Shown here one piece after another: positions 1-12,668 of a stretch of DNA of 64,000 nucleotides (positions are counted from its first letter, which is position 1; the number at the start of each line of letters is the position of its first letter). The DNA is from Cucumis sativus. Its lineage: Eukaryota > Streptophyta > Magnoliopsida > Cucurbitales > Cucurbitaceae. The stretch spans positions 22,348,307 to 22,412,306 of the forward strand of contig NC_026661.2 in NCBI RefSeq assembly GCF_000004075.3. The letters run 5' to 3'. The translations under genes were made by a program, and so were the position numbers. The notes below the pieces were generated by a model. It saw only the letters and a list, made by a program, of their open reading frames with translations. It was not told the origin of the DNA and made no database searches.

Positions 1-540
1 ATGATCAAAATATGATATGACCAACCTGTAACTTAAGAAAAAAAACGAAATCGTGTTTTAGAAAAGAGAAAAAAAGAAGTTAAAAACAAATATGTACCTT
101 GAAAGTTTCATATTCTATGTATGTGTTGTTGTTCGTCATTAAATATATAATAACTTGGATGAAATTGTATAGCGTTATCACAATTATTTTACATAAGAAA
201 ATATGAAATATAATATTTGTTAAAAGATGAAAAGGAAAAAAGAAATTGGTACTTAAATCGTTGTCTTAGACCGGAAGCATTTTTATGGACATTAGTATAT
301 ACCTGGGGTTGGAATGAATATGCTAAAAAACGAAGTTATATTTCATGAACAAAGACACTTAGAAAATGAAAATAGAACAACTTTTGCAATTTCAAACAAC
401 TCGTTGATCGTCTCTTTATTTCCAATTTTTTTTTCAGAAACTAATACATGTGTAGTGGTTAAAGACAACAACAATGCCACACATAATTAAAAAGGGAAAA
501 ACAAAACTATATATATATATATATATATAATTAATGATAG
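1..540. other. Intergenic AT-rich DNA
   Basis: No gene is visible here. It is AT-rich sequence downstream of the minus-strand DUF761 gene. A TA dinucleotide run lies at about 509-529. The region probably contains the 3' UTR of the DUF761 gene, but no clear polyadenylation signal could be fixed. Confidence 0.6.
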
Positions 541-560
541 ACTGTTGAGAGCGGAATTGT

Positions 561-1149
561 TCAATTATGTTGGGGCGTTTTTTGGAGGCTGAGCTCCTTG
601 TAAAACCTGGAGATGAATTCGTCGGCGGCTTTGTCGACTAATGGATCGGCGTTAGGGTCTTGTAGAGGGAAGGGGGAGTCGGTTATCCTGAGCTGGCGGA
701 CGGGGATGGGGCCGGAGAAGAGGGGGGTGGGTGTTGTTGTTGCTGTTGTTGAGGATATCGACAACGGCCTTAAGAGCATTAAGGGTAGGGAGATCATCGT
801 CGAGTGTTTGAGGAGCGTGAGCGCAGGCGAAAAAGGAGTTGTGGTTTGGGTTGTTACGGCGTCGTTTACCAAAGTAGTGGTAAGAGGGGGTATTACTGCA
901 GCTGAATTCGTAGTCATCAGCAGCAACGTCGAAGGGGAGTTGATGAGGAAGGTGGTGTTGGTGCTGGGCGTAGTGGTGTTGAAACATGAGATTGCTAATG
1001 GCTTTACCTGCGATTTTGCCACGCTTCATCATCAGATTGAGGTCCAGCATATTCACCTTGCTCTTCGATATCCCTTTACGGAGAAGGAAATAAGCAACTC
1101 TAACCAAATTCCAAACCTTTTTCGCTATCACTGGAACATTACTCTCCAT
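561..1149 (-). pseudogene. DUF761 / ACRE146-type protein gene with an apparent frameshift
   Basis: Two overlapping minus-strand frames together make one plant DUF761 protein (Avr9/Cf-9 rapidly elicited protein 146 type, function poorly known). The first frame starts at the ATG at 1149-1147. It gives the conserved basic N-terminus (MESNVPVIAKKVWNLVR), a KRGKIAGKA segment, the central FSCSNTPSYH motif and a LNALKAVVDILN segment. The second frame supplies the family C-terminus: PVRQLRITDSPFPL, then VDKAADEFISRFYKELSLQ, which is the DUF761 signature, ending at 561. The frames differ by one base and must switch in the region read from about 750 to 721, next to a six-G run at 722-727. This is either a real one-base insertion that breaks the gene or a homopolymer error in the assembly. 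No intron fits there. A TATA-like TTTAAATA (minus strand) lies at 1286-1293. Confidence 0.75.
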
Positions 1150-1285
1150 TTTTTGTTCTCTAATTTTGAATTGAATTGGACTTGGATACTATTGGTCTTT
1201 TTTTTTTTTTTTTGAAAGAGGGAGAGAGAGAAGGCAATTAGGAGATGTTTTTTTTTCAACACAAAGAAGGGAGGGGTAGAAATGG

Positions 1286-1293
1286 TATTTAAA
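1286..1293 (-). promoter_or_regulatory. TATA-like box of the DUF761 gene
   Basis: The minus strand reads TTTAAATA about 140 bases upstream of the ATG. Position and composition suit a TATA box; no start site is known. Confidence 0.4.
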
Positions 1294-1299
1294 GGGGAA

Positions 1300-4200
1300 T
1301 TCGGGAGGGGAGGAGCCGGGCGTATGGGTTAAGAAAACTCTGTTGGGTGTACGCTGTACGGTGTACTAACCAATTTGTGTTATTAATTTATTCATTATTG
1401 CAATTTCATCCAATCACACACACCTTCTCTCTCTCTAATTTTATAATAATTTATCATTATTATTTCCTTAAAAGTATCACTTTACTTTAAGAACACGACC
1501 TTACAATTAATATGTATGACAATTTGTAAAAAGTCATGAAAGCATACAGAAATATAGACACACAAAAATGGATGATATGCAGTTTAATGCAGAATTACAC
1601 TAGTGCGTTGGATGTACTTTACTAGACTTTCTCTTTAATAGCTCACATATATCATCTTTAGTTTTAACTTACACTCTTCTAAATTTGAGATTCCTTTTCC
1701 TTCCCAATAATACTTTTATGATATCCTCTCACTCCAAAGTTTTAGATTTCTTCTAAGAGTGAGATTTCATCACCTTCACCATATTTAGGCCTTCTAAATA
1801 CTATAGGAAATGAATAATCTCTCTCCGGATCTACGATAATAATAGTTAAATACTATATACAATTCTTAATTTAAGTCTTTTTAATATGTCGAATTTGGCT
1901 ATATGAAAAAGAAAAAGAAAAAACTAAATCTTCAAGTTGTAAGTTAGAACAAATTTAAATTTTATTAAATGTTTGTATATCCCATCCGTCCAACCGACTT
2001 GTAGCTTCCAAAATTGTCTCATCAATAGCCAAAGGCCTAAATTTTGGATATGTTTTTTCTTTACCAAGTATGTTTGTGTATTACCACTAAGCTAATTGCT
2101 CATGTTATCAACTTAGTACCTTAATCAAGTGTTTAGTATATGTACAATAATAAAAAGAAGATGGCCAAGATTGTAAGTATGTTTCAATTAATTAAGAGAA
2201 TTTCGCACGAAGAAGTATAAATTTTTTCACCCTAACATAGTTTTAAATTAAAATTGAGTATTGCAATTTGATCCTTAAAAAAGTAAGGGAAGGTAAGTTA
2301 GATAAAATATGGTGTTTTTCTTTGTTAACAAAATGTGCAAAATAAATTAGTATTTACTTAAAGTGATGAAATGAATGAAAAATTGTAAGTAAATTGAAAC
2401 GTGTGGGTTTTTTCAAAGACCACGTGTCTTTTGGCCAGGCTGGACGGTGTGATAAAGAAACATAGAGCACGTGAATAAAATGCTGATACCGCTGCTAACT
2501 ACTTTTGGTAATATATGGTGGGGAAAGGAGTGGGTTTAGCTTTTAAAAAGCTAATGGCCCATAATGGTAACTACAAAGCCCAACTAAAATTGCTTTCGTT
2601 TCAAACTATATGGTCCATAACGTAACCAATCGATGGGCTTTCTATATGACCCTTCAACTAAATCCATAACGTAAAATCAAATATATATATATACACGTGG
2701 GTAATTGTAATTGTAATTGTAATCGATGGCCAATTGACCATTTATTTCATTTATGAAGTGAATTTTAGATTGATATATATATATATTTCACACTGTATCT
2801 AAATGGGGTTTGAATGGAGACCATTGAGAGAATAAGAAGGATGCGAAAGTAAAGAATAAGACTGAGAATTAACCATGGTGATCAATGTGGCAGTTGCCAA
2901 CAATTACTTTCGGGTAGCAAAATTATTATTCTAAGAAAACGTGCAACTCTATTTATATATCGATAGTTAAGAATACTGAGAAATGTAAGTATACATCATT
3001 GTTAAGCCATCGCCAAAGAAGATGCAAATTGAGCAACCGATTGTCCATGATGAGAAAGGAAAAACCCTAGTAATCATACCATCTTTATTTGGCTATGAGT
3101 GATCACTGCATTGCAGCCAATATTGATCATGCCATACGTATCCTAGTTGGTTTGGTCTAGACATGGTAAGATTTTATGTGTTAAAATAAAAGTATTTTGA
3201 AAAATAATCACTCATAAACATATATGTACCAACTTCAACTAAATTGGTTAGAACCAAATTTTGTAAAAGTTCACCATCTATTAGATGGTGTTAGAAGATG
3301 TTATGAATGGAAAATAATAAAATCACACCATAAGGTGAAGCCGAAAATATCAAATCTTCAAATACATTCACAACCACACAATGAATTAAACTCATTACCC
3401 CAAATGCAAAACCCACTTGTGAAGGAAGAAAAAAAAAAGTCACTTTTTTTTTTTTTAATTAAAGAAAAGTTTCTTTTGCTAATCATTTAATAGCAGCCTC
3501 CCTTAATTAATTATTAATCTGCTTTTCGTGAAGCTGCTACAACTCTCTCTAGATATTTTAGCAGTTTTTTCCTTTCTATGGTAATTAATAATGGTGTTGG
3601 AAAATGGGAAAGATGATGAAACTCACTCACTTCCACTCAATAATATATAAGTGAAAGAGTAGTGGGGTTTCATAAAAGCTTAATTTTTTCAGATATGGAG
3701 TTTGTGTGTGGCTCAAGACTCCAAACTCGTGAACCTTAAACCCTACCTTTTTCCTTTTTTAAAAGAAGACAACATTTCTTCTAAACTACCAAACCCTTTT
3801 CTTTTTTCTTTTCTATTTTTATCATATTAGCTACGTTTTATTTTAAATAAATCTCTCATTTTTTCAAGTAAAATGTTAATTACAATAAATAATAAATAAT
3901 TAAGGACCATTGGTATTTATAACAACATTTTTAAAGTATTACTAGACTTCTTGGATGATATAATCTCCCTTCTCTGTATTCTATTATATTTAAGTTTAAT
4001 TGTATTGTTATATTTGCAACTAGTTCTTTTTATTGTGGTTTTTTAAAATAATATTTTTATTATCTAAAATCATCCCATAAACTATACTAAACACACTTTA
4101 CATTACTATTTTAATTTGCTTGTAAAAGAAATAAATTTTAGTTAAAACATATTTTCTGTCTTATGTACGTATACACACAATGGGTTAACTGCGGTGACAA

Positions 4201-5300
4201 ATTAAACCCTAAAAGAGTGAAAGTTTGGAGATTGATATTCAATGAATTATCATTTTAAAGGATGAAATGCCAAAACTTTTATATGCATGTGTGTGTATTA
4301 TCTATAAGGTGGAATTTTCTTTGTGTTGAAGAAAATAATGAAATGTAATTTGCAGACAAATTTATACGAAATAAGTGGCTTTCTCATATTTAATGCATAA
4401 AGGATACTACTAAAGAAACATTTTTTTTGTATTAGTAGTAGTAAATTTAATTACATGTATATACAATAGCATCTCTTTTTTTATTACTTCGGAAGTAGAA
4501 TTATTCATTTGTAAAGTTCTAAATCTTTTTAAAATGCTTGTACATGGCAATATAAAAACGTTTTTATATGTTGACAATATATTTGGTTTAAAGTCAATTT
4601 GTTTTGGTATGTTATAAATTAAAATTATTGGGGAACATTGCATTAATTGATCAACTAATTTGAAAAAGCATCTTCATTGAGTGAGAACATGACTTAAAGG
4701 GTGACCCTTGTGATACTTCAACAGAAAAGAAAAGTGAGATTTTACTGAAAACCAAGTTCAGATGAATGCTAACCAAGAATAATATTGCATACACACATAT
4801 ATATATGCATCTTCTATTTTCTTTTCTATTTCATCTTTTATCTCCTATATGCATTGCATGTTAATGAATGTGACCCAACGTCACACATTAATTATTACAA
4901 ACAAAATTAATGCAATTTCATGCACTTACGTTGAAAATTATAGCTATTATATTTTATTAATATGAGCTTACCTATTCAAAATAAAAGTTTTCTTTTATAA
5001 CATTTGAATCAATTAGTCCATTGTTCAAGTGTGCAATTAGTAATTAATGACTTAAGTTTATTGACTCCAATAATCCAAAAGAGACAATACCATCGTAAAT
5101 TGAAATTACGAGAGAATTTTTTTTTTTTCTGATGCAAATGCAAATTATATGGTTTCAAATTTATTTAAATAAAAGAAAAAAGTAAGCAAGTAGACATCAA
5201 TCTCTCGAAGATTTGTGCATGTTCATGACTCTTCACGTTAACTTTGATAAATGACATGTGACTCTGCTTTCATCCACAGAACTTCTTCCTTCGTACTCAA
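1300..5300. other. Intergenic region between the divergent DUF761 and DUF1677 genes
   Basis: No coding gene is supported; the open frames are short, low-complexity and match nothing I recognise. CACGTG-type motifs occur at about 2419, 2470 and 2694. A small TTGTAA-type repeat is at about 2701-2724, with short TA runs near 2682 and 2775. The last few hundred bases are presumably the DUF1677 promoter. Confidence 0.55.
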
Positions 5301-5310
5301 CTCAAACTAT

Positions 5311-5318
5311 TATAAATA
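5311..5318 (+). promoter_or_regulatory. TATA box of the DUF1677 gene
   Basis: TATAAATA lies 131 bases upstream of the ATG at 5449, in a CT/CA-rich setting typical of a plant core promoter. It implies transcription starting near 5340 and a leader of about 110 bases. Confidence 0.6.
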
Positions 5319-5448
5319 ACCCCAAATCCCTTCCCTTAACTTCTACAACCATTAGAGTCCTTATTTCAATCAACACCCAGAGAATCAAAGTGTTAAGTTT
5401 TCCAGTTCTTGAAGAAGAAAACCAAACATTTCCTTTCATTTGTCAAAC

Positions 5449-6033
5449 ATGGCACCTCATGGCGAGGCTATTTCAAGGAGCAACAACTTTTCCAAGCCAC
5501 CAAGGCTTTCATCCAATGGCCTCCAAAGAACAATCTCAGACATTTCAATGGAACTCGGGAAGGAGTTGGCAATAACATCCGATACCAAGCAAGGGGTGCT
5601 TCCACCGATATCTGAGATCGAGGATGCACGATGCGAGTGTTGTGGAATGTGTGAGGAGTACACACAAGAGTACATCGATAGGATGCGAGACAAGTTCCTG
5701 GGTAAGTGGATATGCGGGCTCTGCGCTGAGGCTGTGGAAGGCGAAGTGGAGAAGCACGGAGGGAGCAAAGAGGCGGCTTTGAACGCGCACATGAGCGCCT
5801 GCGTAAGGTTTAACAAACTGGGGAGAGCTTATCCAGTGTTGTTTCAGGCTGAGGCAATGAGAGAGATGTTGAAGAAGAGTAGGATGGATGGGAGAGATGG
5901 TTTTAGAGCCAAGTCTTTGAGTCCTAGAGACAAAGCTGCAGTTCAAAAGAAAGGTGGGATTGGTAGGAGCTCAAGTTGCATTCCAGCCATCATAAGATCA
6001 GAGGATCTTAACAATCTCAAACTGCAAAACTAA
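5449..6033 (+). CDS. DUF1677 family protein
   Basis: This intronless gene encodes 194 aa of the plant-specific DUF1677 family, whose molecular role is not established. I start it at ATG 5449, the first ATG of the frame; the three codons before it begin with TTG. After a serine-rich N-terminus (ISRSNNFSKPPRLSS) comes the cysteine-rich core at about residues 60-120. Its motifs CECCGMCEEY, GKWICGLCAEAV and HMSACVRF could bind metal. Then follow a conserved AMREMLKK helix and a basic serine-rich tail. The length suits the family. A TATA box lies upstream at 5311. The gene is convergent with the HD-ZIP III gene, whose stop codon lies 746 bases downstream on the other strand. Family assignment is firm; the function is unknown. 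Confidence 0.88.
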   Translation: MAPHGEAISRSNNFSKPPRLSSNGLQRTISDISMELGKELAITSDTKQGVLPPISEIEDARCECCGMCEEYTQEYIDRMRDKFLGKWICGLCAEAVEGEVEKHGGSKEAALNAHMSACVRFNKLGRAYPVLFQAEAMREMLKKSRMDGRDGFRAKSLSPRDKAAVQKKGGIGRSSSCIPAIIRSEDLNNLKLQN

Positions 6034-6778
6034 TTCATATTTGCTTCAGATCTAATTTTAGTAATTTTAGCTGCCCTTTATTCCCTCTATTCCTATACCC
6101 CATCATCTTAACCTCTACTAAAATTTCAGTTTACTTCCCTTGCTGTCTTTCAAATCTTCTTCAGCACCTAGTTTTATCACCTGGCTCGTAAGGTCATTTT
6201 TTTTCTAGGTGGGTTTCTTCTATTTTTGCTTCCCTTTCATGGGTTTTTATTATTATTTTTTCCTGCAGTAAAAGAGTACCTTAAATTTGGTATTTGCTTT
6301 GATATGCATTAACAAGTGGTTGGATATGAAGATCTGGCTACTAGAAGAAACTCATGATTTTCAGCTGTAGGCCATTTTCATTTCTAACCTATTAACAGCA
6401 TGTATCTATATGAAGCTTGTTCAAATAAAATATGTTATTAGTATTAATGAATCCCTTAAACTATGGTCTTTTTAAGATTACTTGTAACTTTCATTATTTA
6501 TCTGGTACATCATATTCACTTTCACTTGTCATGTGTACCAGTTGAACTGTGAGTGACGAGTGAGTCTATTTGATTAGTGTTGTCAAATAGTGCGCTGCAA
6601 TTAACTAAGAAAACTAAGCACGTTAAATACAAAGATTTGATAGTACTGAAGGAGAAGCCCGGCTCATTGTCTGTCAGTCCACCTGTCACTGAGATCCAAA
6701 GTTTACATAACCAAAAGAACTAATAAAAAACATCTAACATTAAACAAGTCTTCCAACTTCATTTGGGAAACCTTAGCA
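6034..6778. other. Shared 3' intergenic region
   Basis: This holds the 3' UTRs of the convergent DUF1677 (+) and HD-ZIP III (-) genes. T-rich tracts follow the DUF1677 stop. No other gene is visible. Confidence 0.5.
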
Positions 6779-9700
6779 TCAGACAAAGGACCAGTTCACA
6801 AACATAAAACAGATGCAGTGTGCATTTTCCTCTTCATTCAGCACCTTCCAAGCCACAGCTCTTTCGTACGAGACAGGTCGACCCATGCTCGAAAGGCATA
6901 TGCCTCCTTGAAGACAAGCAAATCCCTAAGAAAACAAAGATATTGTTAACAACGTTGATATGGTCATCTTTTATGATATATGATAAATTTTCCACAGTAA
7001 AAAGGATGGAAACCTGTTGCATTATCTGTGGAAATTCTGAGCAGAGTGTCTTTTTTCCATGGTCATCAAATATCTTTTCCAAAGTTATGTCTTGAAGTGC
7101 AACTAAGGTTGTCTCAAGCATGTCAAGGCCTGCCTGATTTGCGAAAGTGAACACTGGCAATGCCTGCATAGACTACAAAAGTTGTAAAATTAAGCGCTGC
7201 ACATGTATACAAGTACAATATAAAGACAAAAGACCTTATGTTAGAACTGAAATGGATTAACCAGAAGTAATAGGACATTTATTGAAGGATAAAACCATAT
7301 GAGCTTTTTCCCTTGCGTATTGTTCAGAAAATAACTTCTTGAAGATCAATGGAACTCTAACGGTGTTTGGAAACTACCAGTGACCATTTTCCTAAGATTT
7401 TAAGACTGTTCTTATGAAATGTAATGCCATTTGCTCGATGTAAAATTTATTTCTGCAAGTTGTTTCGATATAGTAAAATACACACCTTTAGAGAGCAGCA
7501 CATAATTGCATCCGAATGATGCCACAATGTTTTCAGCACAAGCTCCCCTCCTTCATTTCCAGATTTTAACAGCTCCACCCCCAAGTAGCACCTGTACGCA
7601 TCCAAACCAACAATTCACATATTTGAAGTTTTCCCTGAGCGAACTCTGGAATTCACAGGTTGAGGAAGAATGACATTTTCTTAAACTTGATCATTATTTA
7701 TAAAATCCCCATAAAAAAATGAAGAGGAACTTTTTAACTAGACATGGAATTGGCAATACATACAAGAAGATAAATTATACCTATAACTATTGCAAATCCA
7801 ACGAGCAAGTGTCTGTGCTTCAGGAGTACCAAGTGGAGATCGTAGTCCAGTATGTGAACTTAAATGAGAAGGTGAGAGAGCTAATGCAACCCTCTGAACC
7901 GATGATATAATACTACGTACATATTGTCGAGCCATCGATGCCACATGCTCTTGCATGTGGCTCTCAAATGCAAATTCAAATGCAATCGTCATTACAGACC
8001 TTGTACAACCAGAATTTACAGAGTCATTTGGTGTTCTATTTCCAGCAGGGCCAATTTCAAGAGCAGAAGCAAGGTCAAGTGTGCGATTTGGGCTGGATGC
8101 TTCCTGAACATTTGCTCAAAAATATCAAAATAACAACAACAATACTAAAAGAAGAGAAGGAAGCTCAAATCCTATATCGTACAACACCTCACCTTTCCTT
8201 TGATTGGCTAATAAACTCACACTCAGCAATTTGAAAAGAAGCAAAATATCCGAAGGAATCCATCCAAGAGAAGGAATAATTGTATACTAATTTAATTGAA
8301 CAAACCTTTCCAGAATCAAGTGGTATGATCCGAAACCCCGAGGGCAAAAGAGGTGCGTCATCAGCAAAAGAGGCATCAATTGGAGCAAATATTAGTTCAG
8401 CACAAGTGCCAATAGCATTTTCATCCATTCCACTGCAGAGCTAGGAGGACAGAAAACAAAGATAAGGACCTAGAACTAGAGTATAATCTCAAAACACAAT
8501 GTTCATCCTACAACACTGGAACAGATTTTGTACCAGTCCCCAATGATATGGAGAATGATACTATTAAAGAAAAAATCAGGTGGGGTTGTAAAAAATAAAG
8601 TGGTGATAAGATACAATGATGTTAGATCAAAACTCGTTCTTGAAGGAGAAATAGCCTGATATCTTATTGTCCAATTTTATAATTGTATTTACACATTTTA
8701 AATAAGCTTGGGCTTTAGTCATACACAAAGTTACCAACCCAAACCAGAGTATCAATTAAAAGCATAAGATTCAAAAAGCTAGTAAATGAGATGAGCAATT
8801 GCTTAAGTATTACTTACTTGCAGTAGAAACATTTCTCTAGGCATCATTGCATCTTCAGGAGTATGGCCAATCCCTTCCAGTTTAATCACTTCTAGAAACT
8901 GAGGTCAGAAAAACGTATTTGGTTGTATTAACAGCAAGAAAGAGGCCAATGGCCTAGAGAGAAATAATTCACTGCAATATGTTTAATCACCTCTTCGTGC
9001 TCAATGGTATGAGCCAGAGGAAGTATTACTTGATTCCCAAAACTTCCAACTCTAGACCCTGGTAAGCTCCATGGGCCAACCTTGACAGCAGCAGCTGAAT
9101 AAGCATCAATATTGTTGTCTGCCCATTCTGACCTGTGCTCCCGCAGAAACCTCAGTAGAATTGCAGGAGGCACATTCTGCAGTAGCCACATTGCAGGTGA
9201 AACAGACAATTGGCAATAACATAAAGAAAAATTATAATATTCAAGTAGATTTGTCATGATGAATCAAAAGAAAATGCTTTGAAGCAACTATTCTATTGCA
9301 CACGAATTCAAAACTAATGGATGAATTTCCGATGAAAGCTATGGCATATATATATCCGAAGGAGTTATTAAGAAAGAAATTAACAGCAAATGAATTTCTG
9401 CCTGGAAGTGAGGATGAAGATTATATCTATTCAAGAAACTTCAAAGAAACACATCCTGCCATTTTATCAAGTAAAGAAAAAAAAATTATGAGAAAGAAGT
9501 GTGCACACACACACACACACAATTTTACCTGCAACAGCATCGATGCTCGAGCACATAAAACTGCATTACTGATGGCAGAAAATCCATTTGCAAACGATAT
9601 GTTCAATCCCATTAGCTTGTCAGGAGAGGAATTCACGAGAATAGTTACATCATCCATTCCATCATTTCCCATCACAGACCACCCTTCGTCATTAAACCCA

Positions 9701-12551
9701 TTAAGTGCCTCGTTAAAACCCCTACAAGGTATTTGCAGCGTTAAAGCAATCGATAAAGCTACATAAGTAAAGCAGATATGGAGAAACAATTGTTGTATGC
9801 TAACCGGGTAAGCCTCTGACCAAGCGAACGTAGAGCTGCAGGGCGTCTACCCCAGCCTGTTACATTTGACTGCGAAACTTCATGAGCTATCTGCCTCAAC
9901 TGGCGTAGAGCCTGAATAAAAATTAGACAACCAATGTATGAATATGTTTGGCAATTCAAATATTCTAAAAATTAAAAAATTTGTCACTGAATTCTCTCAA
10001 ACTTAAGAAAGTAATGAGCACGTTCAGCACCATAAATCCTACAGCAACATCCATAAGGTTTCTTACCGCCATAGTCATCTTTTGAGCAAGAACAGTGGAT
10101 GATTCATACAATGGGCGCAAAACTTCTGGAACACTCCATGGCTAAGTAATAAATGGAGTATACTCAAATTAGCATTTGCCATGTAGACTTCAAGAAATGA
10201 TCTGATTGAGAAAAAAAGAATACAAGTGTATATACTACCTCCAGATCCATATGATCAACGATATGAATGATAGAACCACCTCCTTCACATGGTCTTATCA
10301 GATATCCACTCGGCAACATCTCTGCTCTAACAAAATGCTGCACTGGAGGCATGGTTGGGCCATTCTGAGTGTTCTTAAGTGATCTCTCACAGATCTGTGA
10401 ACATCAAATCCCCAGAGATTTCAGACAACCAACCCACATGAATAATGTAGTTGAAACTTGAAAGCAAGTTGTATCATAATAACAATCCAAAAGAGCATAC
10501 CACAAGGCTGCCATCTTCCAAAACAGAAGTGTAACGTAACAACCAGAAGTCTCGTGCAGGCGCCAATGTTGTAGGCGCATAGAGCTACAAAACCAAGGAG
10601 TGGAGAGATGTCAGAGTGCCTGAGATACTTGAGAACCAGGGAGGGGCATGAAAATGATTTAGAAATAAGCAGTAACCTGCATATAAAGCAGCTCAATGGT
10701 TCCACCATTTGCTGTTGGCAGCACATTTAGAACATCCACAGCTCGGCAATCGCGAAACCACGACGGCTGATCCTTGAGGATTTCAGCAACCTGAGAGTTA
10801 TATTAGTCATCTGTACGGTCTCACTAGCCTAAACTTGTTGACTCAAATTTAATAGTCATGGCACTTACTCTAGTAGGTTCTAGACCCACCAGGCCGCAGG
10901 CACGTGCAGCCACACCAGGGCAACCATGAGAAATAGCAACGATTCCAATGGAATCCGGACCAGGCTAAACAAGGAAGAAGCAAGAAAAGTGCTTAGAAAG
11001 GTGAGCTTTATCCCATTCAAAGATAACAACTTGGCCCATTCTAATTTAGAAAGTAGTTTGTTAAAAAAAACAAGACCATGCTATACCACAAATAAGTAAA
11101 AGAAAAACGAAAATTTAAGAAATTAAAAATAATAATAAAAACAAACAAAAACAAACAAAAGTAATGATAAAGGGGTCTGACATGTGGGAATGTGATATTG
11201 CAAAAAAACTGAATGAATTTGCAGTAAATTTAAACTATTTACTGACCGTATATTAGCAAAACGAAATCAATTGTCAGACAAGTATAATTTAACATTAATA
11301 GAAAGGAGGGCAAAGCGACACCTTCATTCCAGGCATTTGGACCCACTCCACGGCAGTTCCAGTAGCCTTTGAAAGAAACTCTGTTAAAGTCTCTTCTGCA
11401 ATAGACAAAAGTCTGAAAAGATACGGAAAATAAATTAATCGTCTGCAAACACGGAGAGCAATGTGGTCACAGATTACGATATTAGAAAAGGACCCATCAA
11501 CCAAATGCCCACTAACCCTGCAGGGCTAGCATCCCTTGGAGGATGCTGAGATGTCAAATTGTGTTGACCGCTTGTTACCACCGGTTCACAACTTGTGTCT
11601 TTAGCTCCAAGCGTTGTCTGAAGAAATTCCATCACAAATCAATTGCTAGTGTTGCTCAACGATATATAAATAAACAGAGAAAAATTGAAGAAGGATCAAT
11701 AAAGTATCGTTCGTTTAACATTAAAATTGGTGTTTCATTCATGAAAAATCAATATATTCCAGGAAATCTCAAACTCAAGAATTGGAAATGGAGAAAAAGT
11801 ATTATTATGATAGCCCACGGCAAAACTCACACTCTGAGTATGCTGGCGGAAATAGCCATTCTCATACACCAGCTGCGAAACCTGCTTCTGCAGCCTATCA
11901 TTCTCCTCCATTAAAAGCTTATTCATAGCCGTAAGCTTCCTGTTCACAGCTTGTAGCCGTGACGCCTCTTTCCTCTGTTTTTCACGACATCTGAAGAAAC
12001 AACATTAACAGATGTACTATGGTAAGGATGGCAATACATCTAGCAGTTGAAGAAATAAAGGCAATTAATACCCTAACTAACGGATTTTCATCTTTTTCAA
12101 AATGAACTTCTGCCATTATCAAATGGGTTTATTATGGCTACCCAAAAAGGAAGAAAAAAAAAAGTTGAAACTATCACATAAGACATAGCTATCGGAAATG
12201 AATAAAATAGAATTTATCCGTGCCAATAAAGCACAAGGAACGGGAAAACCTTAAAACCCACGATCATAAAATTAAAAACCAATAGCAACTGAATTAAACT
12301 CTGAAGGTAAAGTAAAATATAGCTCAATTAAGCTAAGAATACCTTCTATTTTGAAACCAGACTTTGATTTGCTTAGGCTCGATATTAGAGAGAATGGGGC
12401 ACTCTCTGATAAGCTGCTGACGACGAATGGAACTGGGTTTTGGACATTCGTGATAAAGCCGCTCAAGGGCTTCAACCTGCTCCGGTGTGTACCGAACGTA
12501 TTTGCCGTTGTCGATACCATGTTTGTTACCATCCTTGCAGGACATAGCCAT
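6779..12551 (-). CDS. HB8: Class III HD-ZIP transcription factor, ATHB-8 type
   Basis: Eighteen exons (12551-12343, 11990-11831, 11617-11517, 11412-11322, 10964-10869, 10790-10677, 10584-10501, 10394-10239, 10141-10067, 9911-9805, 9721-9529, 9176-8991, 8898-8818, 8440-8306, 8103-7781, 7591-7486, 7163-7014, 6925-6779) all have GT-AG junctions and join in frame into 837 aa, the usual family length. Domains in order: homeodomain at about 14-75 (KQIKVWFQNRR), leucine zipper at about 80-120 (LTAMNKLLMEENDRLQKQV), START lipid-binding domain from about 157, and a C-terminal MEKHLA domain at about 690-836 ending CICFMFVNWSFV. The family sets vascular, meristem and leaf-polarity fate in the nucleus. 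Segments such as SNVTGWGRRP and MGNDGMDDVTILVNSSPDKLMG, and the start MAMSCKDGNK, favour ATHB-8 orthologues over PHB, PHV and REV. ATHB-15 is the nearest alternative. Regulation is expected through miR165/166. Confidence 0.92.
10955..10964 (-). promoter_or_regulatory. miR165/166 target site, 3' half (start of exon 5)
   Basis: The first 10 bases of exon 5 read CCTGGTCCGG. Joined to exon 4 they pair with miR166 along a long uninterrupted stretch. Only the terminal positions mismatch, judged against the miR166 sequence as I know it. This is the known post-transcriptional control of HD-ZIP III genes. Confidence 0.85.
11322..11332 (-). promoter_or_regulatory. miR165/166 target site, 5' half (end of exon 4)
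   Basis: The last 11 bases of exon 4 read CTGGAATGAAG on the minus strand. With the start of exon 5 they form the classic miR165/166 site in the START-domain coding region. The site exists only in spliced mRNA, because a 357-base intron separates the halves. Confidence 0.85.
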
Positions 12552-12560
12552 CTTAAATTT

Positions 12561-12668
12561 CTAACTCGAAATTCTGACGAAGTCGATGGAAGCAGAACCA
12601 ACCCTCTTTGCCAAATTGGGCAAAAAGTTTGAGCAATCCTTGCACAGCCCAAAAAGAGAAACAAACAT
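12561..12668 (-). CDS. uORF in the HD-ZIP III leader (35 aa)
   Basis: An ATG at 12668-12666 opens a 35-codon frame (MFVSLFGLCKDCSNFLPNLA, then 15 more residues) that stops with TAG at 12561-12563, only 9 bases upstream of the HB8 ATG. It lies downstream of a good potential splice acceptor (TTTTGCAG near 12705), so it should be present in the mature leader. Such a uORF could lower translation of the main frame. I do not know whether the peptide is conserved; its effect is inferred. Confidence 0.4.
   Translation of the reverse strand: MFVSLFGLCKDCSNFLPNLAKRVGSASIDFVRISS

Noticed and set aside
613-1215. 200-codon plus-strand frame
   Set aside because: It is the antisense shadow of the DUF761 gene, with biased composition and no family match.
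3224-3490. 88-codon plus-strand frame
   Set aside because: Low-complexity AT-rich DNA, no homology recognised, no promoter or splice context.
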